Shown here: in pieces, positions 1-9,044 of the stretch
Position numbering within the stretch: the stretch's first letter is position 1
Layout of the letters: each line of letters opens with the position of its first letter
Origin: Candidatus Rubneribacter avistercoris
GTDB lineage: Bacteria; Actinomycetota; Coriobacteriia; Coriobacteriales; Eggerthellaceae
Reading direction: 5' to 3'
Length of the DNA stretch: 52,908 nucleotides
NCBI GenBank assembly: GCA_019115845.1
Contig: DXCU01000023.1
Coordinates: 1 to 52,908 of the forward strand
Notes under the pieces: model-generated
Told to the model about the DNA's origin: nothing
The model's input: the letters and a program-made list of their open reading frames with translations, nothing else
Databases searched by the model: none
Translations under genes and position numbers: made by a program

Positions 1-19
1 ATCGCGATATACACGTTCC

Positions 20-2619
20 GTTTGACTACCAGTCAGTTTGTCACTACTCCAAAACAACGTGCAAGTCAAATACTGGATATAAAGGTTTGACTACCAGTCA
101 GTTTGTCACTACTCCAAAACAGGAGGGCGAGTGATGCTTGAGAGGATAAAGGTTTGACTACCAGTCAGTTTGTCACTACTCCAAAACGGAGACGATCAAC
201 GGGGAAGCTTATCCGCCGTTTGACTACCAGTCAGTTTGTCACTACTCCAAAACCCCACTCCAAGTTCTCGGCCCGGTTGTTGTTTGACTACCAGTCAGTT
301 TGTCACTACTCCAAAACACTTGATCCGCTTGCGAGCGGTTACACCGAGTTTGACTACCAGTCAGTTTGTCACTACTCCAAAACGGACGTCGTACATGGCG
401 CTATACGTGAGGGTTTGACTACCAGTCAGTTTGTCACTACTCCAAAACCGGCAAGAAACAACCTAAGACGGTCCCTGGGTTTGACTACCAGTCAGTTTGT
501 CACTACTCCAAAACTAAAACGAATGCACCACGTTCGGAGGATAGTTTGACTACCAGTCAGTTTGTCACTACTCCAAAACCACGCCCCGTGTCATAGCCAT
601 CATCTCCGCAGTTTGACTACCAGTCAGTTTGTCACTACTCCAAAACCTGCTGCACGGAATTAGCCACGTTGCCGAGTTTGACTACCAGTCAGTTTGTCAC
701 TACTCCAAAACTTGCATTATGGGTGCCATGGGACGCTACATAGTTTGACTACCAGTCAGTTTGTCACTACTCCAAAACGGCCGATCTGACGCTGGATCGC
801 GTAGGCTTGTTTGACTACCAGTCAGTTTGTCACTACTCCAAAACGGGTCGTCGCGCAGCAGCCGCTCCACCGTCGTTTGACTACCAGTCAGTTTGTCACT
901 ACTCCAAAACCGGTGTCCACGCAGGGGTCCATGCACGCCAGTTTGACTACCAGTCAGTTTGTCACTACTCCAAAACACTGCATCGGCGGCGAGAACGTCA
1001 AGCAGGTTTGACTACCAGTCAGTTTGTCACTACTCCAAAACACCACCTGGGGCCTCCACACGTCGCCGTTGAGTTTGACTACCAGTCAGTTTGTCACTAC
1101 TCCAAAACGCGTCCACGTCGCTATTAGCAACGGCCCAGGTTTGACTACCAGTCAGTTTGTCACTACTCCAAAACCGCTATCGTGCCATTCAGGCCTGATC
1201 TCCGGTTTGACTACCAGTCAGTTTGTCACTACTCCAAAACCTCCACGTCCACGCCGAGATCGAGCAGCCCGTTTGACTACCAGTCAGTTTGTCACTACTC
1301 CAAAACTGATGCCCGTCATGCGACCGGCCTTCAGGGTTTGACTACCAGTCAGTTTGTCACTACTCCAAAACACGAGCACCGCAGCCCCGAGACGGTGCGC
1401 CGTTTGACTACCAGTCAGTTTGTCACTACTCCAAAACGCGTGGTGCGTGGACTACAAGTTCCGCTCGGTTTGACTACCAGTCAGTTTGTCACTACTCCAA
1501 AACCACGACAGCCAACATAAAAGCGCCCATATAGTTTGACTACCAGTCAGTTTGTCACTACTCCAAAACTCCACCTTCGCGGGCTTGGTGCCGGTCTGCG
1601 TTTGACTACCAGTCAGTTTGTCACTACTCCAAAACCGCCACCAGTAAGGGATCGATAGACGAGGAGTTTGACTACCAGTCAGTTTGTCACTACTCCAAAA
1701 CCTGGCCGCTGGCGTGCCGCGCACGCACACGTTTGACTACCAGTCAGTTTGTCACTACTCCAAAACGCATGGTGGTGCAGGAGGCCCAGTGGCTCGTTTG
1801 ACTACCAGTCAGTTTGTCACTACTCCAAAACGGGACTTGATGCCGTTCAGGAGCCACCCGAGTTTGACTACCAGTCAGTTTGTCACTACTCCAAAACGCG
1901 TACTTGGCGGTGGCGGCCCTGGGGGCCGTTTGACTACCAGTCAGTTTGTCACTACTCCAAAACCACCCCGCGTCCCCGTAGTGGTGCTTGAAGGTTTGAC
2001 TACCAGTCAGTTTGTCACTACTCCAAAACAACTCGCAAATCTTGGTAAGCGTCGAGAAGTTTGACTACCAGTCAGTTTGTCACTACTCCAAAACAGCAAT
2101 GGCCTGTACGTGCTCCAAGAGGGTGTTTGACTACCAGTCAGTTTGTCACTACTCCAAAACAGTACAGCGGGTCGATCAGCACCACCCTCGGTTTGACTAC
2201 CAGTCAGTTTGTCACTACTCCAAAACATATCGGGGTCCGCGTCGCCCCGGTCCAGGTTTGACTACCAGTCAGTTTGTCACTACTCCAAAACGCGCGCTTG
2301 CGCATCTCGGTCCTCCTCTCGTTTGACTACCAGTCAGTTTGTCACTACTCCAAAACAGGGAGTCACGGACGGATACGCCGTGCGCCGTTTGACTACCAGT
2401 CAGTTTGTCACTACTCCAAAACACCTGGTCGATGGTGTAGGTCCGGTCCTTCGTTTGACTACCAGTCAGTTTGTCACTACTCCAAAACGAGTATGGCTAT
2501 ATGGAGGGGCTCGCGCCCGTTTGACTACCAGTCAGTTTGTCACTACTCCAAAACCGTTCCTGAACACGATAGAGAGCACGTACGTTTGACTACCAGTCAG
2601 TTTGTCACTACTCCAAAAC
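20..2619 (-). CRISPR. Type II-A CRISPR array, 40 repeats in view, continuing past the left edge
   Basis: Forty copies of one 36-bp repeat (plus-strand form GTTTGACTACC...CTCCAAAAC) occur at a spacing of 64-67 bp, giving 39 complete spacers of 28-31 bp, most often 30. First repeat 20-55, last 2584-2619. I saw no base differences between repeats. The repeat contains a short dyad (TGACT-ACC-AGTCA). Transcription is inferred on the minus strand: the cas operon runs that way, and the minus-strand repeat starts GTTTTGG, as type II-A repeats commonly begin GTTTT. The leader end is therefore at 2619 and the oldest spacers lie to the left. Bases 1-19 are probably the end of another spacer, so the array is longer than shown. 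Reading frames through the array are artefacts of the repeats. Confidence 0.99.
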
Positions 2620-2673
2620 CGTTGGGGCAAAATCCTCTCTGCGGGAGGATGGGCAACTGGCTGGTACAGTTTC
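2620..2673 (-). promoter_or_regulatory. CRISPR leader (short)
   Basis: Only 54 bp separate the csn2 stop from the first repeat. On the minus strand this stretch ends CCCCAACG directly before the repeat. A perfect -35 hexamer TTGACA lies just upstream inside the csn2 3' end (2699-2694), but no good -10 follows at 16-18 bp. Pre-crRNA may start from a weak promoter here or come from read-through of the cas operon. Leader function is inferred from position, between csn2 and the cas-proximal repeat. Confidence 0.7.
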
Positions 2674-3354
2674 TCATGATTGAAGAAAGTCCATGTCAAT
2701 ACACATTTTTCTTTCGTACTCAAAAGCCGAATCATCAGATGCATTCTCAAGCAGCAGAACATTCAATTCGAAAAAAACTGCTTGTCGATAGAACTCTTGT
2801 ATCTCTTTTTCTACCAAAAAGTTTTTCAAATTCACGAATACAAGCTGCTTTCTGAATGCGGCGTCAGATGCGAACTTCAAAAATTTTGTCAAATTGTCAA
2901 GGAGCTCGTCAGCAGGATCAACCTCGACGCAAAAATCGAAAGCCTTCAAATATTTTCGCATATCCCATTGTACTTCAAAAGCATAATCCGACTGCAAGCG
3001 TAGCCCCAAAGATGCCACCTGTTCCGACAACGACCGTCCCGCAGTCTCGATTCTTTGACGCGCCTCATCCTCATGCAAAAACATGTCCTCTATGCGCTCA
3101 AGCACTTCTCCGATCAACGCCCGCTCCGACCAAGGAAGTTCAAACGGGTTACAGATGAACAGAAAGTAATTCCTAGAACTACGTTGATCATCGCCGTCCC
3201 ACAGCGTATATGGCTCCAACGCCTCACCATCGAGTTCAGACATGAGCGATTGACACACACGAGCAAACAGTCGGCGATTATGGATTTCCAAAACCGACAC
3301 ATGGTCGCTTCCTAAAACCAGCGGTTCCGAAAAACCCGAAATCGTAAGATTCAT
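2674..3354 (-). CDS. csn2: CRISPR adaptation protein Csn2
   Basis: Csn2 is a ring-forming, DNA-end-binding protein that works with Cas1, Cas2 and Cas9 in acquiring spacers; its presence defines subtype II-A. The 226-residue product has the short-Csn2 length and a typical C-terminal half with a beta strand LVFVNLKNFL, then an EFYRQA helix and a LLLEN strand near residues 170-205. The ATG overlaps the cas2 stop by 4 bp, so translation is probably coupled. It is the last gene of the minus-strand cas operon and ends 54 bp before the array. Base composition is lower in GC than the chromosomal genes to the right, like the other cas genes. Confidence 0.93.
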   Translation of the reverse strand: MNLTISGFSEPLVLGSDHVSVLEIHNRRLFARVCQSLMSELDGEALEPYTLWDGDDQRSSRNYFLFICNPFELPWSERALIGEVLERIEDMFLHEDEARQRIETAGRSLSEQVASLGLRLQSDYAFEVQWDMRKYLKAFDFCVEVDPADELLDNLTKFLKFASDAAFRKQLVFVNLKNFLVEKEIQEFYRQAVFFELNVLLLENASDDSAFEYERKMCIDMDFLQS

Positions 3355-3686
3355 AGCACCACAAACTCCTCCATTGTGTCAAGCTCTTCATGCTCGTGTC
3401 GGGAACCCGCAATGAATTCCATCGTCGCGAACTGTTTTTCGGTCACTTTGAGCGCTTGCACCAAACCAGCCGGAGGACGATGCTGACGCAAACGACCGAT
3501 AGCGGCATTCGCTTGCGCGTCATTTATTACCAGCTTGGCGTACACTGACTCCTGCAACATGAGATACCCTTCTTTAACCAGGTACTTGCGAAATAGCCGA
3601 TAATCCCTTCTTTGCGCAGCCGTTTCTATCGGCAGATCAAAAAACACGAACACCCTCATGAACCTTGCTCTTTCTCGAGAACTCAT
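3351..3686 (-). CDS. cas2: CRISPR-associated endoribonuclease/integrase subunit Cas2
   Basis: Cas2 forms the structural core of the Cas1-Cas2 spacer integrase. The 111-residue product carries the family's first strand (MRVFVFFDLP, residues 10-19) with the conserved Asp, followed by a YRLFRKYL helix and a SVYAKL segment typical of type II-A Cas2. The ATG overlaps the cas1 stop in an ATGA arrangement, and a second in-frame ATG at residue 10 is possible. I keep the first because several type II-A Cas2 proteins have a similar short N-terminal extension. The stop overlaps csn2. Confidence 0.93.
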   Translation of the reverse strand: MSSRERARFMRVFVFFDLPIETAAQRRDYRLFRKYLVKEGYLMLQESVYAKLVINDAQANAAIGRLRQHRPPAGLVQALKVTEKQFATMEFIAGSRHEHEELDTMEEFVVL

Positions 3687-4570
3687 AATTGCTCAAAGCC
3701 CTCAATTTTCGATGCCGTAATGTTCTTATTGAGCGCCGAAAGACAGTCCTGCACGAACAGCGACACCGTCGAATGAAGTCGATATGATCCCCCTTTGTAG
3801 ACCACAACGCGGTTTCCCAGATCGCCCAACAAGCGGCGAACATCTTGGTCAAAAATCTCCTGAGCATACATGTACGCCACATGATCGACTATCGGACGAA
3901 ACGGCTCCATCAAATCACACGAGAAGTTGAACTGGTTATACTCATTGCGATGACAAATACCGCATTGCGTCAGATATCCACGTGAGACCAATTCCCTGTT
4001 CACCATGGACAAAAGAATCGCGTAGCCATAATTCAAGGCGGCGTTTATTGGCGTATCAGCATCGCGAGAAAAATTGCGTCCGAACAACGCATTGAAATAC
4101 AAACGCGCCGCATGGGCTTCACGGTTGGTCGTATCCCCCGATTTCACCTCATCACGAGCCATGTATAGCAACTTTGCAACCTCCGCCTGGCCCTTTTCTT
4201 CAAGCAAACGAGCCTGCTGACGGATCTTCTCCCTAACCACCTGCTGCCATACACGCTTTTTGATAGGCTCGCCCCACGCAAGTTGCTCTGCCACACGCTT
4301 GCTGGCGTTATGAGCTCCATATAACGGAAGATACTGCCCTATCGGGTTGCATTTCTCGTCAGCAACAACGAGTGAAATCTTACATTTCGCCAGTTCAGCA
4401 AGGAGATACGCGCTCAAATACACCTGTGTAGTCTGCAGGATAATAGATGATATTTCCGAAAGGTGAATCTTTTTCGTATCGTCCGTTTTCCGCACTACAA
4501 GATAGCCACCTTGGTAGCTACATCGGCACTGGCTTTCGATAAAGATGGTCCTAAAGGCCAATCGTCTCAC
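3683..4570 (-). CDS. cas1: CRISPR integrase Cas1
   Basis: Cas1 is the metal-dependent integrase that inserts new spacers at the leader-repeat junction. The 295-residue product shows the expected active-site residues: Glu151 (REAHAARLYF), His207 (GICHRNEYN) and Glu222 (LMEPFRPIVDH). The reading frame opens with GTG at 4570. A TTG three codons in (4561) would give an MAFRT start closer to known type II-A Cas1 proteins and sits about 10 nt after a GAGAGG ribosome-binding sequence, so the true start may be 4561. The gene overlaps the 3' end of cas9 by 20 bp (or 11 bp with the TTG start). Confidence 0.95.
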   Translation of the reverse strand: MRRLAFRTIFIESQCRCSYQGGYLVVRKTDDTKKIHLSEISSIILQTTQVYLSAYLLAELAKCKISLVVADEKCNPIGQYLPLYGAHNASKRVAEQLAWGEPIKKRVWQQVVREKIRQQARLLEEKGQAEVAKLLYMARDEVKSGDTTNREAHAARLYFNALFGRNFSRDADTPINAALNYGYAILLSMVNRELVSRGYLTQCGICHRNEYNQFNFSCDLMEPFRPIVDHVAYMYAQEIFDQDVRRLLGDLGNRVVVYKGGSYRLHSTVSLFVQDCLSALNKNITASKIEGFEQL

Positions 4571-7500
4571 ACCTCTCGAACATGCCAGTGACCGAGGAAT
4601 CTACAAACTGGATATCCTTGAGATGATTAGCGATAAAATTGTTACTAATTTTTCCGGCATTGCGCGATCCGCCTATAAAAGAAAGATCCACACGAGCGGT
4701 ATCTCCTTTGTAAAATCCAAGAACAACGAGCAAAACCTTACGTTTTTTATCACAAGATAGCTGAGAAAACGTTTCTCTACCCTGCTCCAGAGCTTTATGA
4801 ACGTTTTTGAACCCGGAGCACAAAAACAGAGCTTTATCTCGCAATTCATCGTATAGCCTCATGAGCGCGCCATCGTCAAGACAGAAAGAACTCACTTTGT
4901 TATCGCCTACGTCTTGCGCTGTTTTGAGCAAATCACCCGTTAACGCTAGCTGCCTTGCCGAATACACGACATCCAGCGCTGGTATGAAATACTCATCCTG
5001 CCCATAACGTATTTTGCTGTACTTCAGAATGCGCCCCCTCAAAACTCTCGAGAGGACAAGACCTTCCTCGCGAGCAATCTCTTGCGCATATTCAGTAATC
5101 GACAATTCACCTTTTGATATTTTTTGCGCAATAGGAATTGGCACGCCAGCCAATTTCGCCTGATTCTTGCCTTTAGGATTCTTTCCTTCGTAAAGCATAA
5201 AATATGCAAACTGTTCGCTCGAATAACCTCCATACTTTTGCGGATCAAGGCCTTTTTTCAAGGGAAGATTCAGCGACTTCCCCGCTCTCGGCGAATAGAT
5301 AGTCTGTTTCCAAAACGCACCATGTGATTCTTCGGGCATGCGCGAGATGAAGCAATCCTTGTAGTCAAGACACCGCTTGATGCGATCTACCTCAAAATCG
5401 GCATCCCAGGCATCGCGGAACACTTCTCCGGTCTCCACATCGAATCCTGATGTCAGAAAGCTCGACACAATAAACCCGGCGGACCCTGGAAGCTCTCGCG
5501 TCCGACGGTAATCATCGGCTTGCTTTTTGATGAACTGCTTCACCACTGCTGCCATTTTCACCGGTTCGCTATACACAGAATCGTGCCGATACCGAATAAA
5601 ACGCCCCAACTGGCAAGCCAGATAGGCGTCGTGAGCATGATGGAAGTCATTAACCTCGCGACTTTTCGCCAACTCACACTGCGCACGTAACTGATGAGAC
5701 ATTCCCGCCTTCACCGGTTGTACGTCGGTTTCAGGGTAGCGCGTTCGAAGCAGCTGTTGCACCTGCTTCACAATCTGGCTCGTTTCGACCAATTGACGGT
5801 TGACGAACCGCTTCATCTGCTCGTCGCTTATTCTTGCGCGCGTAAGGTTGTCGTACTTCTTCTCTCCAATAGAACCGGCATCTCGCAGATTGCGCCAGAA
5901 TCCTTGCATGCGCTGAATAAGATCCTGATCCAACAGCAAGGTGTCGAGCTTGCGCTGGTTCTCACTCGCATACACAAGCACCTTGTTCTCAAAGCTGTCA
6001 TCCTTGGTATAAGACTGCGGCAAAATATGATCAACCTGATAGGTTTGCAGCTTATTGATGTCCAAAGGCTTACCCGAATACATGCATTTACCGCACTGCA
6101 TGAAGTAGAGAACGAGCCTTTCATTGTCAAACTCTCGCGGATTGTGCGCCTTAAGCTCTCTATGCACATCTCCGTACTGCTCTTTAAGATTGGAAAGCGC
6201 TGCCTCCAAAGCCTTATAACGACTTGTAGTTCGCCTACCCTTGTTACGGGCATCTTCGTCACGCGTCACCTCGATGTATATATGCGCAGGAGGTTTCCCA
6301 GCAATGTGTGCAATCTCATCCATTATTCGAAGCGCCTGGTTAATACCGCGCCTGAGAGCCGGAGAACCCGTCACCTCGTCCAAAGATATGCCACCAGCCT
6401 CGCGCGCACGCTCAAGATTGCGCTCGTCTATCTTCGTCTGAAACTCAAGTGAATCGTCGTGAAGTATTTCCATGAGGTTCATGGCTGCGCCCACACGAGT
6501 GGCATGGTTGGGATCCCCTTCTTGCAAAATATCCATAATAGTTTTCGAACCGTTGTCGGTGTTACTGCGAACCCCGCACAAAAGCTCCTTCGAGAGCCGA
6601 CCCCATCCGGTATAGCGTTTCCGACAGAACTTACCAATCTGCGCATCATCCAAACGATCACTGTAGGCAGATTTAATCTTGCGCTTCAAGATGGAGCGAT
6701 CCTCGAATACGGTATTCCAAAGAACAATGTCTTCGGCCATAGCCGCATCGGCATCGGACAGCTCATCGACCTCGAGGATTTTGCAAAAATCATAGTATGA
6801 GGAAAGCTGCGATTCAAACGCGTCCTCCCCTTGACCGCCAGACACACGGTACGCACCACCGACAGACTTACCACTGGTCGGACCATGCTTTTGTGCCAAC
6901 CATTTCTCCACAGCCGCATACGTCACACGCTTCCGCCTCCTGAACAGATCATTAATAAGACCCAACCGGTCAGCGGCATCAAAGCGGTAACTCTTGTCTC
7001 CATCCTGCGTCCAACGCGCCCCGTTCAGTTCGTTAAGCACGCAGAATAGCTCATATGTAAGCGAGCAACGTGGAAGCACTGGCTCGCCTTTCAGGTACGT
7101 ACAAGTTCCTGTCATACGGCGAATGAAGTCCTCGGCACTCTGGTCTTTGTCAATCACCTCTTCCCAGTTCCAAGGGTATATGCGCTCGTTTTCCATCCCT
7201 TGCTTACGCGATGCCCACGCAAACCGCGTCTTTCCCTTGCTGTCGCGCGGAGCATGTTTCTGCGTGAGGGGTCCCACGTAATAAGGTATGCGGAACTCAA
7301 CGAGGGACCGCAGCTTTTTCTTCTCCTCCAGCAGGAAGGGGTAGTACCGTCCCTGCCGATCAATGATCGCATCCATTTCCTCGCGATGTAGCTGATAGGG
7401 AATAACACCGTTGTTATTGGTTTTGAGACGGCGCAAAAACGTCTCCGTCTCTATCGCGCGCTCAACGTCTGCATAGCGCTCATCCGATTGCGCGCCAATA

Positions 7501-8678
7501 TCCTCGAGCAGCTTCTTTGCTTCTTTCAGGAAATCCTCATACGATAGCTTGTCCGCACCTAGATTGTACTTGGTGTATCCCTTCGCCTTGGAAGGATCGT
7601 ACTCGTGCGTTCCCTCATAGAACGCACCACGGAAGAACTCGTCGTAGCGTTCAGGTCCATATGTGCGTACCAGGCTTTTAAGTGTTTTGAGCTCCTTGCC
7701 ATAGCGCTCATATTCGATTACTTTGCAAAACGAAAGTGTCTTTCCCTGTCCCTGTGCGTCACTCAAAATTTCTGACAGCACGTAAGACGAGTACGCCTTT
7801 TGTAGCGCCTCAAACAGATCACACCCCTCATCAGGGCAAGCATACGCTTCAACCTTCTCATCGTTGGAAAGAGAAAACTTACTGCCCTCAGCCTCCGCGA
7901 AGAAAATATGCGCAAACTCTGCCGAGCGCCCCACTATGGCATCGGACACCGCTCTAGCCAACTTTTTATACTCTTTTTCAACCCCAAGTGCCACTTCGGC
8001 TTTATCGCGCTTGTCTGACGAACGAAGCGAGGTATCGCCCAGAATTTTCACAAGCGATTCCTTGTCACAGGAACATCCAATCTCGTGCTTCTCGCACCAA
8101 TCTGCAAGCGCCTGACACAGGCTCTCAACCGCATCCCGCATATTGGCATTTTTGGCGCTCAATGAGGGGTTATCTTGGTATAGGAAGTTTCCTCGATGCT
8201 TCACGATATTATGCAATGCCAGATACACGAGCCGAATGTCGGCTTTTTCGTTCGACTCAACCAAACGCGCACGCAAATGGTAGATTGTGGGAAAATTCCG
8301 ATAATAATCGCGCTCGGTAAAGTCCTCGCCGTTGAAGAGCGGCCACTGATAGTCCGCGTGCGCGGGATCGCGATCCTCGGGATGTAACCGCGACTGGTTT
8401 AGCCGAACGAAGAACTCCGAGTCAACCTTTGCCATCTCATGCGCGAACAACTCCTGCAGCAGGTCAAGTCGTTGACGCCGGCGGTCGTAACGGCGCCTCA
8501 GACTACGACTGGCACGTGTTTCGGCCGCGGTTTGCGCCGAAGGGAAAATACGACTTCCCCATGTGGGTTTTCCCTTGAAGCGACACAGGTCCCCGTTTTC
8601 GTCAAGAACGGCCCACCCCACCGACCCGGTACCGATATCCAACCCAACCTGATACGACTTGACATTGCGCAGATTCAT
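4551..8678 (-). CDS. cas9: Type II-A CRISPR effector endonuclease Cas9
   Basis: RNA-guided DNA endonuclease of 1375 residues, full length for the large II-A class. Catalytic elements are all present: RuvC-I with Asp14 (GLDIGTGSVGWAV), an arginine-rich bridge helix soon after (SLRRRYDRRRQR), RuvC-II with Glu803 (IYIEVTRDED), HNH with Asp883-His884 (QVDHILPQSY) and the following NKVLV segment, and RuvC-III with His1014 and Asp1017 (HHAHDAYLA). The C-terminal 300 or so residues form the PAM-interacting region; the protein ends VTGMFERCETIGL, resembling the usual VTGLYET end. First gene of the operon. The intergenic space upstream holds the divergent tracrRNA. Nothing suggests inactivation. Confidence 0.98.
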   Translation of the reverse strand: MNLRNVKSYQVGLDIGTGSVGWAVLDENGDLCRFKGKPTWGSRIFPSAQTAAETRASRSLRRRYDRRRQRLDLLQELFAHEMAKVDSEFFVRLNQSRLHPEDRDPAHADYQWPLFNGEDFTERDYYRNFPTIYHLRARLVESNEKADIRLVYLALHNIVKHRGNFLYQDNPSLSAKNANMRDAVESLCQALADWCEKHEIGCSCDKESLVKILGDTSLRSSDKRDKAEVALGVEKEYKKLARAVSDAIVGRSAEFAHIFFAEAEGSKFSLSNDEKVEAYACPDEGCDLFEALQKAYSSYVLSEILSDAQGQGKTLSFCKVIEYERYGKELKTLKSLVRTYGPERYDEFFRGAFYEGTHEYDPSKAKGYTKYNLGADKLSYEDFLKEAKKLLEDIGAQSDERYADVERAIETETFLRRLKTNNNGVIPYQLHREEMDAIIDRQGRYYPFLLEEKKKLRSLVEFRIPYYVGPLTQKHAPRDSKGKTRFAWASRKQGMENERIYPWNWEEVIDKDQSAEDFIRRMTGTCTYLKGEPVLPRCSLTYELFCVLNELNGARWTQDGDKSYRFDAADRLGLINDLFRRRKRVTYAAVEKWLAQKHGPTSGKSVGGAYRVSGGQGEDAFESQLSSYYDFCKILEVDELSDADAAMAEDIVLWNTVFEDRSILKRKIKSAYSDRLDDAQIGKFCRKRYTGWGRLSKELLCGVRSNTDNGSKTIMDILQEGDPNHATRVGAAMNLMEILHDDSLEFQTKIDERNLERAREAGGISLDEVTGSPALRRGINQALRIMDEIAHIAGKPPAHIYIEVTRDEDARNKGRRTTSRYKALEAALSNLKEQYGDVHRELKAHNPREFDNERLVLYFMQCGKCMYSGKPLDINKLQTYQVDHILPQSYTKDDSFENKVLVYASENQRKLDTLLLDQDLIQRMQGFWRNLRDAGSIGEKKYDNLTRARISDEQMKRFVNRQLVETSQIVKQVQQLLRTRYPETDVQPVKAGMSHQLRAQCELAKSREVNDFHHAHDAYLACQLGRFIRYRHDSVYSEPVKMAAVVKQFIKKQADDYRRTRELPGSAGFIVSSFLTSGFDVETGEVFRDAWDADFEVDRIKRCLDYKDCFISRMPEESHGAFWKQTIYSPRAGKSLNLPLKKGLDPQKYGGYSSEQFAYFMLYEGKNPKGKNQAKLAGVPIPIAQKISKGELSITEYAQEIAREEGLVLSRVLRGRILKYSKIRYGQDEYFIPALDVVYSARQLALTGDLLKTAQDVGDNKVSSFCLDDGALMRLYDELRDKALFLCSGFKNVHKALEQGRETFSQLSCDKKRKVLLVVLGFYKGDTARVDLSFIGGSRNAGKISNNFIANHLKDIQFVDSSVTGMFERCETIGL

Positions 8679-8701
8679 GGGTTCCCCTTTCTCAATGTAC
8701 C

Positions 8702-8710
8702 TGTTAGAAT
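8702..8710 (+). promoter_or_regulatory. Extended -10 promoter of the tracrRNA
   Basis: TGTTAGAAT matches the extended -10 pattern TGnTAnaaT and sits 7-8 bp before the likely RNA start near 8717. No good -35 hexamer is visible at 16-18 bp upstream; the only TTGACA (8659-8664) is too far away, which fits an extended -10 promoter. The site lies in the 5' leader of cas9 on the opposite strand. Confidence 0.6.
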
Positions 8711-8716
8711 GGGGTA

Positions 8717-8847
8717 TATCTTGATACCAGTCAAGATGTCACTGCGAGTCAAAATAAAGGCTTAGCCTTACCTGCCCTTCGGGGCGCCGCGGAGGCGGTA
8801 GTTTGACTCCGAAAACGAAGGGCCCCACACGGGACCCTTCGTTTTTT
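8717..8847 (+). ncRNA. tracrRNA
   Basis: Bases 8725-8756 match the plus-strand form of the CRISPR repeat: TACCAGTCA, then TGTCACTGC where the repeat has TGTCACTAC, then CAAAAT against CAAAAC. The RNA can therefore pair with the crRNA repeat through a lower stem, a bulge and a long upper stem. It is followed by AAAATAAAGGC, matching the known tracrRNA AAAATAAGGC signature, with a nexus hairpin (AAGGC-TTA-GCCTT). Next are a GCCC-TTCG-GGGC hairpin (8774-8785) and a CCGC-GGAG-GCGG hairpin (8787-8798), then an intrinsic terminator. The first 21 bases contain a perfect 7-bp inverted repeat (8718-8724 and 8731-8737) overlapping the anti-repeat. The RNA is divergent from cas9, and its 5' end is approximate. 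Confidence 0.93.
8812..8847 (+). terminator. Intrinsic terminator of the tracrRNA
   Basis: AAAACGAAGGG (8812-8822) pairs with CCCTTCGTTTT (8835-8845), with a further CCC/GGG pairing possible inside the loop, and the right arm runs into six T residues (8842-8847). This fixes the 3' end of the tracrRNA. Confidence 0.92.
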
Positions 8848-8925
8848 ATTCGCCCTAAACAAAATCAGGCGCCACATGATGCAACCCGACACCTATGGCC
8901 GCACCCGCGAACCCGCAACATTCCC

Positions 8926-8931
8926 TATAAT
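8926..8931 (+). promoter_or_regulatory. -10 element upstream of the ClC-type channel gene
   Basis: A perfect TATAAT stands 114 bp before the chosen start of the channel gene. I see no convincing -35 hexamer. It is the only such hexamer in the space between the tracrRNA terminator and the gene, so I take it as the likely promoter. Confidence 0.45.
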
Positions 8932-9044
8932 GGGCGCGAACACGTTTTCCATCATGAATGGAGCAGTGGAAGTTGCGCTTTGGGTCCATTGAAAGCGTGC
9001 GCTTCCCGAAAGTCACCGTACCCCCGACCAGCGACGGAGACGAA

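Noticed and set aside
154..2589. Many open reading frames of 60-130 residues on both strands inside the CRISPR array
   Set aside because: They are translations of the repeat (such as TTSQFVTTPK and FWSSDKLTGSQT) with spacer peptides between them. Only the long frame that runs out of the last repeat (2274-2855) goes beyond the array, and it is antisense to csn2.
8659..8664. TTGACA as the -35 of the tracrRNA promoter
   Set aside because: It is 40 bp from the -10 hexamer and lies inside cas9 codons; no -10 stands 16-18 bp after it.
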